This document shows, one piece after another, positions 7,320 to 15,788 of a stretch of DNA of 64,000 bases. The notes beneath the pieces were generated by a model, which saw only the letters and a program-made list of their open reading frames with translations, was not told where the DNA came from and searched no databases. Both the position numbers and the translations under genes were made by a program. The stretch is from Methylococcaceae bacterium (GTDB taxonomy: Bacteria > Pseudomonadota > Gammaproteobacteria > Methylococcales > Methylomonadaceae), in the NCBI GenBank assembly GCA_013140705.1, contig JABFSH010000029.1:33458-97457 (forward strand). Reading direction: 5' to 3'. Numbering within the stretch: position 1 is the stretch's first letter; every line of letters begins with the position of its first letter.

Positions 7320-8554
7320 AGTAATATCTGTTCGGTTTCTGGCTGACTCAAAAAATAATGGGGACTGGCACTGTATCCGTACGCGCCGGACTGAAACACA
7401 ACGATCAGATCACCAATATCGGCAACCGGCAATTCCATGCGGTCGGCCAGTATATCCAGAGGTGTGCAGAGTGGTCCAACAATATTCACGATTTCCTTTT
7501 CCTGACTCTTCATTTTGTTGCCTATCGCCACCGGATAATTCTTTCGGATAACCTGGCCAAAGTTTCCTGAAGCGGCGAGATGGTGATGCAAGCCGCCGTC
7601 AACCACAAGAAAAACCTGACCTCGGGAAATTTTTTTATCGATCACCCGGCAAACATATATCCCGGCTTCACCGACCAAATAGCGACCTAGTTCAATAATT
7701 ACTTCAGCTTGCGGTTGAATAACCTGGAATTTATCCATGGCTACAGCCAGTGCATCACCCACTTGCTGCGAATCCAGGGGCATATCGCCAGGAAAATACG
7801 GAATGCCGTAGCCGCCACCAATATTGAGTGTTTTGATCGGAGTCGGACAGAAATCTGACAGCCTGATCGCTAAATCGATGCTTTTTTGTTGCGCATCAAT
7901 GATGGATTCCGCTTTAAGGTTCTGTGAGCCGCTGTAGATATGAAAGCCTTGAAAATCCAGATTTAGCGTTTTTATGCGTTTTAACACTTCCGGCAACAAT
8001 TCTTCATCAATACCAAATTGCTTGGGGCCGCCGCCCATTTTCATACCGGATGCCTTAAGCTCGAAAGCCGGATTAATGCGAACCGCCACCCGAGCCTGAA
8101 TTCCGCTTTGCAACGACAACTGCGCAATCGTCTCCAGTTCGGTTGATGATTCCACATTAAGGGTGATGCCCGCCGCAATCGCCTGCATTAATTCTGCCGG
8201 CCGCTTGCCGGGGCCCGCCATGCTGATATGTTCAACCGGCATCGTCGTATCCAGGGCCACCTTCATTTCGCCGGCTGAGGCAAGATCGAAGCCATCAACA
8301 ATATTAGCCATATGCTGAACAACCGCCGGCATCGGATTGGCTTTCATTGCATAATGAATTTTTAAATCCGGCGGCATTTGCTGTCGCAATGCCATCACCC
8401 GATCGGTAATTAACTGGCGATCATAGACATAAAACGGCGTTTTGCCGACACGAGCCACTAACCGGGTCAACTCGATGCCGCCGACGATAAGATCAATGCC
8501 TTTGACCTGAAACTGCGCCATGGGCGGGTGTTGCGGGAGCGCTTTTGTCATCAT
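7316..8554 (-). CDS. PLP-dependent decarboxylase, exosortase A system-associated
   Basis: A 412-residue fold-type III decarboxylase of the ornithine/diaminopimelate decarboxylase superfamily. The PLP lysine is K71 in HYAMKANP. A phosphate-binding IGGGYGIPYF is near residue 245, and GPLCTPLDILAD supplies the substrate-side cysteine. The version with GGGPKQFGID and its position next to the AMP-forming ligase match the exosortase-A-associated subfamily. The substrate is unknown. It overlaps the ligase upstream and pdxA downstream by ATGA-type junctions, so all three are tightly coupled. It is unlikely to be lysA, since the dap genes are elsewhere in the window and the context is polysaccharide. 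Confidence 0.88.
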   Translation of the reverse strand: MMTKALPQHPPMAQFQVKGIDLIVGGIELTRLVARVGKTPFYVYDRQLITDRVMALRQQMPPDLKIHYAMKANPMPAVVQHMANIVDGFDLASAGEMKVALDTTMPVEHISMAGPGKRPAELMQAIAAGITLNVESSTELETIAQLSLQSGIQARVAVRINPAFELKASGMKMGGGPKQFGIDEELLPEVLKRIKTLNLDFQGFHIYSGSQNLKAESIIDAQQKSIDLAIRLSDFCPTPIKTLNIGGGYGIPYFPGDMPLDSQQVGDALAVAMDKFQVIQPQAEVIIELGRYLVGEAGIYVCRVIDKKISRGQVFLVVDGGLHHHLAASGNFGQVIRKNYPVAIGNKMKSQEKEIVNIVGPLCTPLDILADRMELPVADIGDLIVVFQSGAYGYSASPHYFLSQPETEQILL

Positions 8555-10140
8555 GTGCGTTGAAAAATACTATCAAATTGTTGAGCTAAGGCTTTACGAT
8601 CAATTTTTCCGTTCGGATTCTTGGGTAAACTGGCTAAAACCTCGACTTTGGCCGGCACCATAAAATTGGGCAACTGCGCTTTACATAGATTAACCAGTGC
8701 CTGCTCGTCGAATGTATCGCGTTCGTCTACGCTCACGACCACGACTATCGCCTGCCCCAACTCCTCATGCTCGATACCGATGGCAGCGGCCTCTTTAACC
8801 ATTCCTGACACGTAAATAACCTCTTCAATTTCCGTAGGACTGACGCGATATCCCGACGTTTTTATCATGTCGTCCTTACGCCCGACAAAATACAAATAAC
8901 CGTCTTCATCCCGGGTTACGGTATCTCCGGACCAAACCGCAATTTCAGTGAGCGGTAATTCCTTCAGCTGACCCGGCGCCGGTTTGAAGCGTTCAGCAGT
9001 TTTTGCCGGGTCATTCCAGTAACCCAGCGCCACCAGCGAGCCTCGATGCACCAATTCGCCCGGTTCATTGGCCGCACAGAGTGACCCATCTTCCCTGACT
9101 ATCAGAATTTCAGCATTGGGAATGGCTTTACCCATGGAATCAGGCCGTTCATCAATCTGCTCGGGTGGCAAAAAAGTGGATCGGAAAGCTTCCGTCAAAC
9201 CATACATCAGGAAGAATTGGCTATTCGGCACTTTGGCTCGCAGTAAATTCAACACTGATTTAGGCATTTTACCGCCTGAGTTGGTCATGTAACGCAAATA
9301 ATTATTGATGGATTCCGGCCATTGCAAGTTTGCAAGTTGCGCCCAAAGCGGCGGAACGGCCGCAAGCCCGGTTATATTTTCCGCCGTTAAGGCATTGATG
9401 ACATCACGCGGCAATAAATAATCCAGCAATACACAGCAGGCACCTTTCAACAATGACGTGGTTAACTGATTCAAGCCATAATCAAAACTAAACGGCAATA
9501 CCGCTAATAAACGATCCGCTGACGTGATACTTAAATATTCACTGACGCTTTTAGCACCGGTAACAATATTTCGATGCGACAAGACCACACCTTTGGGCTT
9601 GCCGGTACTGCCTGAGGTATAAAGAATCGCCGCCATATCGGTATCGATCGTTGACGGCTTGATGAACGTTTGTCTGGATTTGGAAAGAAAAGCCTGCCAA
9701 CTCAAGATCGTTTGGGTCACCTTAAACTCTGCGGGATCAACCTCGTTCTCGACCACAATCACCGTGTGCATGTCCGAGCAATTTTCAAGAACCGCCGCCA
9801 AGCCCTGTAAACGACTTTTCGAGGTAATTAAGACTTGTACATTACAATCGTCCAGAATATAGCCAACCTGGGCCGCTTTTAATACCGGATTGACGGGTAC
9901 AAAAACACCACCTGCTTTCGCAATCGATAAGAAACTGGTAACCGTTTCAATTTGTTTGGGTAGATAAACGGCAATCCGTTGCTGCGGTTTTACATGGAGC
10001 GCCTGTAATGCCTGCGCTTGATGTTCAACCAGGGCTTCAAGCTGCTCATAAGTCCAGGTAGTTTTTTTGTGCACAATCGCGGGAGCATTACCCCGTTGCT
10101 TGGCGGACTCTGAAAATAATTGATGAAATAAGGTCGGCAT
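8551..10140 (-). CDS. AMP-forming acyl-CoA ligase, exosortase A system-associated
   Basis: A 529-residue member of the ANL adenylate-forming superfamily. The phosphate loop ILYTSGSTGKPKG is at residues 172-184, followed by the MYGLTEAFRST motif, the hinge SGDTVTRDEDGYLYFVGRKDDMIK, and the catalytic Lys in PNGKIDRKAL near the C-terminus. It would activate a carboxylic acid and load it onto CoA or, more likely here, onto the acyl carrier protein at the head of the operon. It overlaps the PLP decarboxylase downstream. A 160-bp repeat element sits directly upstream and may separate it from the deacetylase gene. The substrate is unknown. Confidence 0.9.
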   Translation of the reverse strand: MPTLFHQLFSESAKQRGNAPAIVHKKTTWTYEQLEALVEHQAQALQALHVKPQQRIAVYLPKQIETVTSFLSIAKAGGVFVPVNPVLKAAQVGYILDDCNVQVLITSKSRLQGLAAVLENCSDMHTVIVVENEVDPAEFKVTQTILSWQAFLSKSRQTFIKPSTIDTDMAAILYTSGSTGKPKGVVLSHRNIVTGAKSVSEYLSITSADRLLAVLPFSFDYGLNQLTTSLLKGACCVLLDYLLPRDVINALTAENITGLAAVPPLWAQLANLQWPESINNYLRYMTNSGGKMPKSVLNLLRAKVPNSQFFLMYGLTEAFRSTFLPPEQIDERPDSMGKAIPNAEILIVREDGSLCAANEPGELVHRGSLVALGYWNDPAKTAERFKPAPGQLKELPLTEIAVWSGDTVTRDEDGYLYFVGRKDDMIKTSGYRVSPTEIEEVIYVSGMVKEAAAIGIEHEELGQAIVVVVSVDERDTFDEQALVNLCKAQLPNFMVPAKVEVLASLPKNPNGKIDRKALAQQFDSIFQRT

Positions 10141-10186
10141 GATTCGTTAGTCCTGTTGGCGACTTTTATTAAGTGATAATCATGTG

Positions 10187-10345
10187 AGGAACTTGCAAAA
10201 CTCCAGGCAATTTCCCTTCGACAGGCTCGGGGCGAACGGAGGTTGTGTTGAATTTATTCACTGTTTTTCCGTTCGTGACGAGCCCTTCGGCTTCGCTCAG
10301 GAGGGCCCTGTCGAACCACACATATAAACTTTGCAGGTAGCTCAT
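10187..10345 (-). repeat. Dispersed repeat, family B copy 1
   Basis: A non-coding element with TTGCAAA-type ends in inverted orientation. Its interior carries CTTCGACAGGCTCGGGGCGAACGG and, about 60 bp on, the inverse-related block CCGTTCGTGACGAGCCCTTC...CCTGTCGAACCACA. The same layout recurs at 43141-43300. It sits between the stop of the deacetylase and the start of the AMP ligase, in the middle of the minus-strand operon. Confidence 0.7.
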
Positions 10346-10408
10346 GGTTTTAGTGAATCGATCTGGCTGGGCACGCATGTTTAGATTCCATTTAATGGCG
10401 TTTCCGTC

Positions 10409-11380
10409 TTAAAGTCTATTGAATGCATACATCATGACGATGCGCAGCATGAATCGAATGGGATTGTTGTCCCAGGGTGTAAATCGTGACAACTGCCAGC
10501 GATCCTGATACTTTTGGGTGACTCCCGCTTGCGTAGACAAGGCGGCATCATAGCCACAGGCTTTGATGATCGAGACCTGGTCTTGCAGGTAGTCCTGATC
10601 CGGCTTGCCGTTCGGATAAGCGAAATAACGAATGCTCGTGTTTAACAACGTTTCCAAAGCAATTTTATTGTCGATCACTTCCTGTTTTACGGCATCAGGA
10701 GTTAATGTCGCCAAAATAGGATGTGTTACGGTATGACCGCCAATTTCCATACCACTGGCATGCAACTGCACTAACTGTTCAGAGCTCATCATCAGGTCAT
10801 CCGGCATCGTCTTAGCTAAAGAGGCAATATGATCGGCGTATTTGCTACGAACATCCGGCTGTAGATGTTTGATCTGACGAATAATCTCGACAGCGGCATC
10901 GGCTTTTTTATCTGGCGTGCCGATGTCGTAGCTTGTCAAACCCATGGCAGTCAAGTCAAGAGTTGGGGTCGTAAGCGTGCGAATACCCTCAATAACGCTA
11001 TCGTTCCACATGCGGCCGCCATCCAGATAGCCGGATGCAATAAAAAAGATCGCTGGTAACTTATGAACCATTAAGATCGGCAAGGCATTCGTGACATTAT
11101 TGGCGTAACCATCGTCAAATGTGATGCAAATGGCACGGGAAGGCAAACTGTCATTCGCTATGTTTTCCAGCGCGTCATGCAAAGGCAACACATTAAAATA
11201 TTTGGCGAGCAATGCCATTTGCCAGGAAAAGGCTGCCTTATCAATCTCCCAGGGACGCATAAAATCGGGCTGATCCATCACCTGATGATAGATAAGAATA
11301 AACAGCTTCTTCTGCCGACCGAGTCCGGATACCGATGTACAAACCAAGCGGAGCAATTTTAAAATCAATGCCTGCGTCAT
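10409..11380 (-). CDS. Polysaccharide deacetylase (NodB-type, carbohydrate esterase family 4)
   Basis: A 323-residue protein with the NodB homology domain. The metal- and base-providing motif TFDDGY is at residues 87-92, and the two zinc histidines are in HTVTH at 216-220. YFAYPNGKPD supplies the later motif. The family removes N-acetyl groups from sugar polymers. An N-terminal hydrophobic stretch is short, so export is uncertain. Its ATG overlaps the stop of the upstream hydrolase 1 gene. The setting in an exosortase-A-associated operon fits modification of the exported polysaccharide. Confidence 0.9.
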   Translation of the reverse strand: MTQALILKLLRLVCTSVSGLGRQKKLFILIYHQVMDQPDFMRPWEIDKAAFSWQMALLAKYFNVLPLHDALENIANDSLPSRAICITFDDGYANNVTNALPILMVHKLPAIFFIASGYLDGGRMWNDSVIEGIRTLTTPTLDLTAMGLTSYDIGTPDKKADAAVEIIRQIKHLQPDVRSKYADHIASLAKTMPDDLMMSSEQLVQLHASGMEIGGHTVTHPILATLTPDAVKQEVIDNKIALETLLNTSIRYFAYPNGKPDQDYLQDQVSIIKACGYDAALSTQAGVTQKYQDRWQLSRFTPWDNNPIRFMLRIVMMYAFNRL

Positions 11381-12282
11381 GCTTCCTCCCGTGTACCCGG
11401 TCGCATAGTCAGTTCGTTAAGCCAGCATAACGTCCAGTCAGCCACCTGATCACGCCAAACTTTGGAAGAAAAGGTATGATCGGACGCCATGAAATCATGC
11501 CGGGTAACGCGAACATCTGATAATAAACTCTGCCATTGACGATCACCAGCAATGGCGGCCCTGAATTCATCGGCGGTCAAATCCCTACCGCTCAAAATCA
11601 ACAGGATCGGATGCTTGAATCGACGCAGACATTCCCTCATACGCACCGGCAAACTTAACGATGCGGATACTATCTGAAAACCATTCTCTGTTGTTGCATC
11701 GAGATCTGCTTTGGGTGTTCGGTTGATTGTTTTTTTAACCAGGGTCAGCAAAGAAGCCACGGATTGCAGATAATCGAATTTCAAACTAAACAGCTTGCGC
11801 CAAAAATCAGGATTTAACAACCGCTGTAAGTAGTAATGCTTCAGATAAACCGTTGCAGCGCTTTGCTCTGTATATACCCAGGGATTTAACAGGACCAACC
11901 CTCTAACACGCTCATCCTGATAGGCATAGAATAAAGCGGCTGACGCCGCATCGCATAAACCCCAAATCACAATACCCGATAAATCCGGGCTCACTTGATA
12001 AAACGCGTTGATGGCTGCGGCAATGTCATCATCCACCGTATCAAATGACATTTGCTCTCCTTCCGCATCACCCATGCCGCGATAATCAAAACGCATGACG
12101 GGAATATGGTTATCGGCCAACATTCTTGCCAATAAAACAAACTGTCGGTGACTCCCGACACGATACTGCGGTCCGCCAACAACCAATAGGACGCCCAACG
12201 TCGAAGCATTGGCAGACGTGTGAATTATGCCTAACAAATTAACTTCATGACATTGAAAAACAATCGGGATTTCTTTGTTCAT
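11377..12282 (-). CDS. Alpha/beta hydrolase, exosortase A system-associated type 1
   Basis: About 301 residues counted from the ATG at 12282, chosen over an upstream TTG because MNKEIPIVFQCHEVNLLGI matches how this subfamily begins. The alpha/beta-hydrolase frame is visible: VVGGPQYRVGSHRQF, RFDYRGMGDAEG, then the nucleophile elbow. At the elbow the sequence is WGLCDAAS (C110), so the usual serine of GxSxG is replaced by cysteine. A late acid candidate lies in LSGRD, and a His in SDHTF. It ends by overlapping the deacetylase start. Its true reaction is unknown; a thioesterase-like or transferase role is possible. Confidence 0.85.
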   Translation of the reverse strand: MNKEIPIVFQCHEVNLLGIIHTSANASTLGVLLVVGGPQYRVGSHRQFVLLARMLADNHIPVMRFDYRGMGDAEGEQMSFDTVDDDIAAAINAFYQVSPDLSGIVIWGLCDAASAALFYAYQDERVRGLVLLNPWVYTEQSAATVYLKHYYLQRLLNPDFWRKLFSLKFDYLQSVASLLTLVKKTINRTPKADLDATTENGFQIVSASLSLPVRMRECLRRFKHPILLILSGRDLTADEFRAAIAGDRQWQSLLSDVRVTRHDFMASDHTFSSKVWRDQVADWTLCWLNELTMRPGTREEA

Positions 12283-12330
12283 TGCCGTGAGGTCTATAGA
12301 AAATCTAAGTGCAAAACGGGACAATCGAAG

Positions 12331-13578
12331 TTATATAGCATCCAGCAAATCCACTAACAATTGGGTTCTCGCTTCTCTCGAATGCCTTTTTACGTTGTCT
12401 ATTCCGGCAATCAGTGCTTGATTGGATTTCAACAATTCCAGAAACCCTGTCAATTCTTTTATGATGGCATCCCTGTCATCTAAGGGCACCACATAGGGGA
12501 TTTTTGCTTCAAGCAATACGCCAGCCGTATCACCCTTGGGGTCAGTCAGCGCAAAAATTGGCCGTCTGGCACGCAAATATTCATAAATTTTCGCAGGAAT
12601 CTGGTGATTACAGTTTGCTGCTTGAAAAATCAATAAGCCATCTGCGACCAACATTTCCGCCAAAGCCTCCTGATAAGCCACTCCAGGTTCCAAAAACACA
12701 AACTCCTGTAAACCATGCTGTTCAATTAATTGTCTATGCAAATCATCGTGCCCGGTGGCTCTGAGCACAATTTTCAAGCCTCCGGGTACGATAACACCTG
12801 CTTTTAATAATTCAGCCAAGGCTTGGAAAAATTGAGTAGGGTCACGTTCTGACGGATACAAAACGCCGCTATGTAACAGAACAATCCGATTTTTATCTTT
12901 ATTTGTTAACGCAATCCTATAAGACTCAGACTGTTCTGCCTGAGCAAAATTTTCTTCATCGTAGCCATTAGGAATAAGCGCCCACCGATTTTCAGGAATT
13001 TCAGGATAACGTGCGGCGTACATTCTGATGGCGCCCGGCGTGGTAAAAACCGCATTGGTACAGTGTTTAACGGTCTGCTGCTCTATCCATTGATAGACTT
13101 TTTTCTGCTTTGGGTTTGCTGGGTAATCGTCTTCCGTCATCGAATCCCTAAAATCTGCAACCCAGGGCAAGCCTGTTAAACGATGCAAAATCAAACCAAT
13201 CAAATGTGCAGTTGCTATCGGATAGGTCGACCAAATGACTTTGGGCTTATGTTTCATTACCATCGCCAAGCCGGATAACACGCCACCAAAGCACCAGCTT
13301 ACCCAACGATCCGGTAACGCCATCCAACCTACATAACGCCCCTTGATCGCCAGATGCCTTGATGTATCCAGCGCAAAAGCTCGCGTGACAAACACTTCAG
13401 GGGGTATTTCCTGCATTTGCCCGTCACTGACTTGCTCATAGGCTCTGGGTTGTACAGTTAAAATTTGTGCTGTCCAGCCATGGTCCAAAAGGTAGCGACA
13501 AAACTTTAACGTGCGTTGAATGCCACTACTCACCCGCACGGGAGGAAAATGGTAGGCAATCATCAAGATATGCTTCAT
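12331..13578 (-). CDS. Glycosyltransferase family 4
   Basis: A 415-residue GT-B glycosyltransferase. The N-terminus MIAYHFPPVRVSSGIQRTLKF is the acceptor-domain opening seen in GT4 enzymes of exopolysaccharide clusters. The donor domain contains IPNGYDEENF (residues about 203-212), LLHSGVLYPSERDP and KIYEYLRARRPIFAL, which corresponds to the E-x7-E region that holds the sugar nucleotide. No membrane span is evident. It lies between the two hydrolase genes of the operon, 45 bp after the Uma2 gene. Donor and acceptor sugars cannot be read from sequence. Confidence 0.85.
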   Translation of the reverse strand: MKHILMIAYHFPPVRVSSGIQRTLKFCRYLLDHGWTAQILTVQPRAYEQVSDGQMQEIPPEVFVTRAFALDTSRHLAIKGRYVGWMALPDRWVSWCFGGVLSGLAMVMKHKPKVIWSTYPIATAHLIGLILHRLTGLPWVADFRDSMTEDDYPANPKQKKVYQWIEQQTVKHCTNAVFTTPGAIRMYAARYPEIPENRWALIPNGYDEENFAQAEQSESYRIALTNKDKNRIVLLHSGVLYPSERDPTQFFQALAELLKAGVIVPGGLKIVLRATGHDDLHRQLIEQHGLQEFVFLEPGVAYQEALAEMLVADGLLIFQAANCNHQIPAKIYEYLRARRPIFALTDPKGDTAGVLLEAKIPYVVPLDDRDAIIKELTGFLELLKSNQALIAGIDNVKRHSREARTQLLVDLLDAI

Positions 13579-13623
13579 TGATTAAAATTTATTCAACTGT
13601 GATAGAAAAAAACAGGGTATCTC

Positions 13624-14217
13624 TCAACCTTCACTGTTTTCTTTCGCCTGCCAATAGGCAGTCATTTCTTCATTGACAACCCGTTGATAGATGTCTTCAA
13701 CTGTCAACGTTAGCGCTATAGACTCCAGCCTCACCTCATCACCGAGGAAATAGTGTTTCGATTGCCAGCCATCGTTTCGGCTACAAAGTTCCACATCAAC
13801 AAAATCCTGTTCTATCAGCAGATATTCCTGCAATGACGGAATGGACTGGTAGGCGTTCTTTTTTGTAGTCTCGTCCATTCTTCTTGTCGAGCCTGATAGT
13901 ACCTCGACTATCAATGCCGGTGATTCAGTAAAGTATTCATTTTCAGTTTTATCTTCGCAAACCACCATCACATCCGGATAAAAAAAATCATTGCCTACTT
14001 TGACTTTTAAATCGGAGGCGAAAGGCTCACAAGTTGAGTTTTCTAGTAAGTTCCCTATTTTTCTATAAACATTCCCTGCAATTCTTTCATGATTTTTGCT
14101 GGCACCCGCCATCGCATAGACCTCACCCTCGACAAGTTCATGCTTTACATCGGCCAAAATTTCACCTTGCAAATAGTTTTCGACAGTAATTTTATAAGGG
14201 GCATATTTTAAGGGCAT
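13624..14217 (-). CDS. Uma2-family (DUF820) endonuclease-like protein
   Basis: A protein of 197 residues with the PD-(D/E)xK-type Uma2 fold. The ATG at 14217 is chosen because AGGAGA sits at the right distance before it; an upstream frame extension lacks this. Motifs: ELVEGEVYAMAGAS and NHERIAGNVYRKI near the start, then FYPDVMVVCED and PALIVEVLS, which supply the acidic catalytic residues. The family is common in cyanobacteria and in methanotrophs, and its cellular role is not established. It sits inside the exosortase-associated operon between the glycosyltransferase and hydrolase 2, although it has no obvious link to polysaccharide, so it is probably a later insertion. Confidence 0.85.
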   Translation of the reverse strand: MPLKYAPYKITVENYLQGEILADVKHELVEGEVYAMAGASKNHERIAGNVYRKIGNLLENSTCEPFASDLKVKVGNDFFYPDVMVVCEDKTENEYFTESPALIVEVLSGSTRRMDETTKKNAYQSIPSLQEYLLIEQDFVDVELCSRNDGWQSKHYFLGDEVRLESIALTLTVEDIYQRVVNEEMTAYWQAKENSEG

Positions 14218-14290
14218 TATTTCTCCTGACAGTATTTGCAGTGAGTAAACCAACGTTCATAATAGTCTTCGAGCGTAGTCTAAAATCGAG

Positions 14291-15130
14291 TTAACTCAAG
14301 CTAGCCAGAGTTTTGGTTAATAATTGCGGCACTTCTGCAATTTCCTGGGTTGACCAAAAGGGAGTTCCGACAATTGCTTTTGCTATAGCGTCCTGACCTT
14401 TTCTGATCAGTTCTTCAATAAAATTAACATTAACTGACGATACACCTTTATCTTCACTCGCTACCATTTCAAATAATCGTATAGTTTTAACGCTCGACAA
14501 ATCCAGCGCACTTGCTTTCAGTGCCAATAAAGGCTTAACCAACTCGGGATTCAAGAGATAGCCAGCCACCTCAATGGCCTTCCCCTCCACTAATTGCTGT
14601 TTAAGATCGGATGTTTTTTCTTGTGGGGCATTCCTGTCCATGACTGCCGCCGCTACCCGCAGCCGCAAAAATTGCATGACAAACATCTCACCGTTAGTTA
14701 CGGGTTGCCAGCAAATGAGTTTATCAACGTTGGTTCTGGTTTTGGCAATAAAATCCATTGCCAACAAAGCACCGATTCTTAATCCCCATAAACTGATGGA
14801 TTCAATTCCTTGTTGAAGCAGCCAATCCATCGCAGTCTGAATATTCTGCTGCCAAATTAACCAGGTAGCATCGGAAAAGTCACCGCTACTATCACCCGTC
14901 CCCAATAGATCCAGAATCAAAACGCCATAGCCCTGGTCTGAAAACATCCGGGCCTGCAAAGCAACCATGCGCCTGGATTTGTTCATTTCTTCTGCAAAAG
15001 CAGGAATATGAATTACAACTTTTTTATGAGAACCGGTTGCCGACGGATAAAAAAGGGCGAATAAATCGCCCGCCTGGCTGGGAATATAAAGAGGCATCAC
15101 GTTAGACGAAATGCTTAAGTTTGCGACCAT
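14291..15130 (-). CDS. Alpha/beta hydrolase-like protein, exosortase A system-associated type 2
   Basis: A 279-residue protein of the exosortase-A-associated hydrolase 2 type. HIPAFAEEMNKSRRM and LDLLGTGDSSGDF are in the expected early positions. At the nucleophile elbow it has WGLRIGALLA (R118), so neither serine nor cysteine is present and ordinary hydrolase chemistry is unlikely. It may bind rather than cleave, or act as a partner of hydrolase 1. It lies seven bases downstream of the acyl carrier protein gene, which suggests work on an ACP-bound group. Confidence 0.82.
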   Translation of the reverse strand: MVANLSISSNVMPLYIPSQAGDLFALFYPSATGSHKKVVIHIPAFAEEMNKSRRMVALQARMFSDQGYGVLILDLLGTGDSSGDFSDATWLIWQQNIQTAMDWLLQQGIESISLWGLRIGALLAMDFIAKTRTNVDKLICWQPVTNGEMFVMQFLRLRVAAAVMDRNAPQEKTSDLKQQLVEGKAIEVAGYLLNPELVKPLLALKASALDLSSVKTIRLFEMVASEDKGVSSVNVNFIEELIRKGQDAIAKAIVGTPFWSTQEIAEVPQLLTKTLASLS

Positions 15131-15136
15131 AGAACC

Positions 15137-15391
15137 TTAGCCCTTGTTCAGTTTTCGCTCTACAAACTGGGTCAAGGTACCGACAGTTTCAAAAACTTCC
15201 GCATCAATTTCATCATCATCGATCAAAAAGTCATAGTGCTCTTCCAACGCTGTCAATACAGAAACTACGGCCATTGAGTCAAATTCCGGCATCGCACCCA
15301 GCAACGGAGATTCCATCGTCAATGCTGCGCCCGCATCTGAAAGCTGAAGTACGGAACATAAAACGTTTTTAACATCATTGAACACCGACAT
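15137..15391 (-). CDS. Acyl carrier protein, exosortase cluster
   Basis: An 84-residue acidic protein with the acyl-carrier fold. The phosphopantetheine site is EFDSMAV, with S39 as the attachment serine; a long helix ALEEHYDFLIDDDEI follows. It is the first gene of the minus-strand operon that includes the AMP-forming ligase, a natural loading enzyme, and the two hydrolases. It is distinct from the fatty-acid ACP, which normally has DSLD. The nature of the carried group is unknown. Confidence 0.9.
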   Translation of the reverse strand: MSVFNDVKNVLCSVLQLSDAGAALTMESPLLGAMPEFDSMAVVSVLTALEEHYDFLIDDDEIDAEVFETVGTLTQFVERKLNKG

Positions 15392-15788
15392 AAATATCCT
15401 AAAAAAGCATCTTTGTATTAAACTATAACCGTTAATTGGAATAAGATAATTAAAAAATTTAATCGTCTTAGTCTAAGAGACGGCTTTAAATTAGATCTTA
15501 AGTCTTCATATCCAATCCCTGAAACACCTTGTCGAGCTCAAGTACTTTGGGCATAGATACTATAATCCCTATTTACTAGACACAGAACCGACATCATCCT
15601 TTGTCATGCTCAAGATGAGAAGAGGTAGCTGATCTTGGATTATTTTATAGTATAAAGTGGATAATTCGATCTTAAATAATTGCTATTACTAGAAAATTAA
15701 AGTCAAAGACCGTGGAATAATTGCTTTTCAATCCTCACTTTTTTGAATGCTTCTCAAGAAATAAAAGTCAATTTTATACAAAAAAATT
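15392..15788. promoter_or_regulatory. Divergent intergenic region between the two polysaccharide arms
   Basis: A 397-bp AT-rich region between divergent genes that should hold promoters for both polysaccharide arms. An imperfect palindrome (CGTCTTA-GTC-TAAGAGACG, about 15465-15483) could be a regulator site. I looked for a sigma-54 GG-N10-GC promoter, as reported for some exosortase clusters, and did not find a convincing one. Confidence 0.35.

Noticed and set aside
7316..8554. Assignment of the PLP decarboxylase as lysA
   Set aside because: Its neighbours are the exosortase-associated ligase and ACP, and the sequence carries the GGGPKQFGID form of that subfamily; the dap genes lie 28 kb away.
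15392..15788. Sigma-54 promoter for the polysaccharide operons
   Set aside because: The best candidate (TGGAATAATTGC near 15713) has the wrong GG-to-GC spacing.
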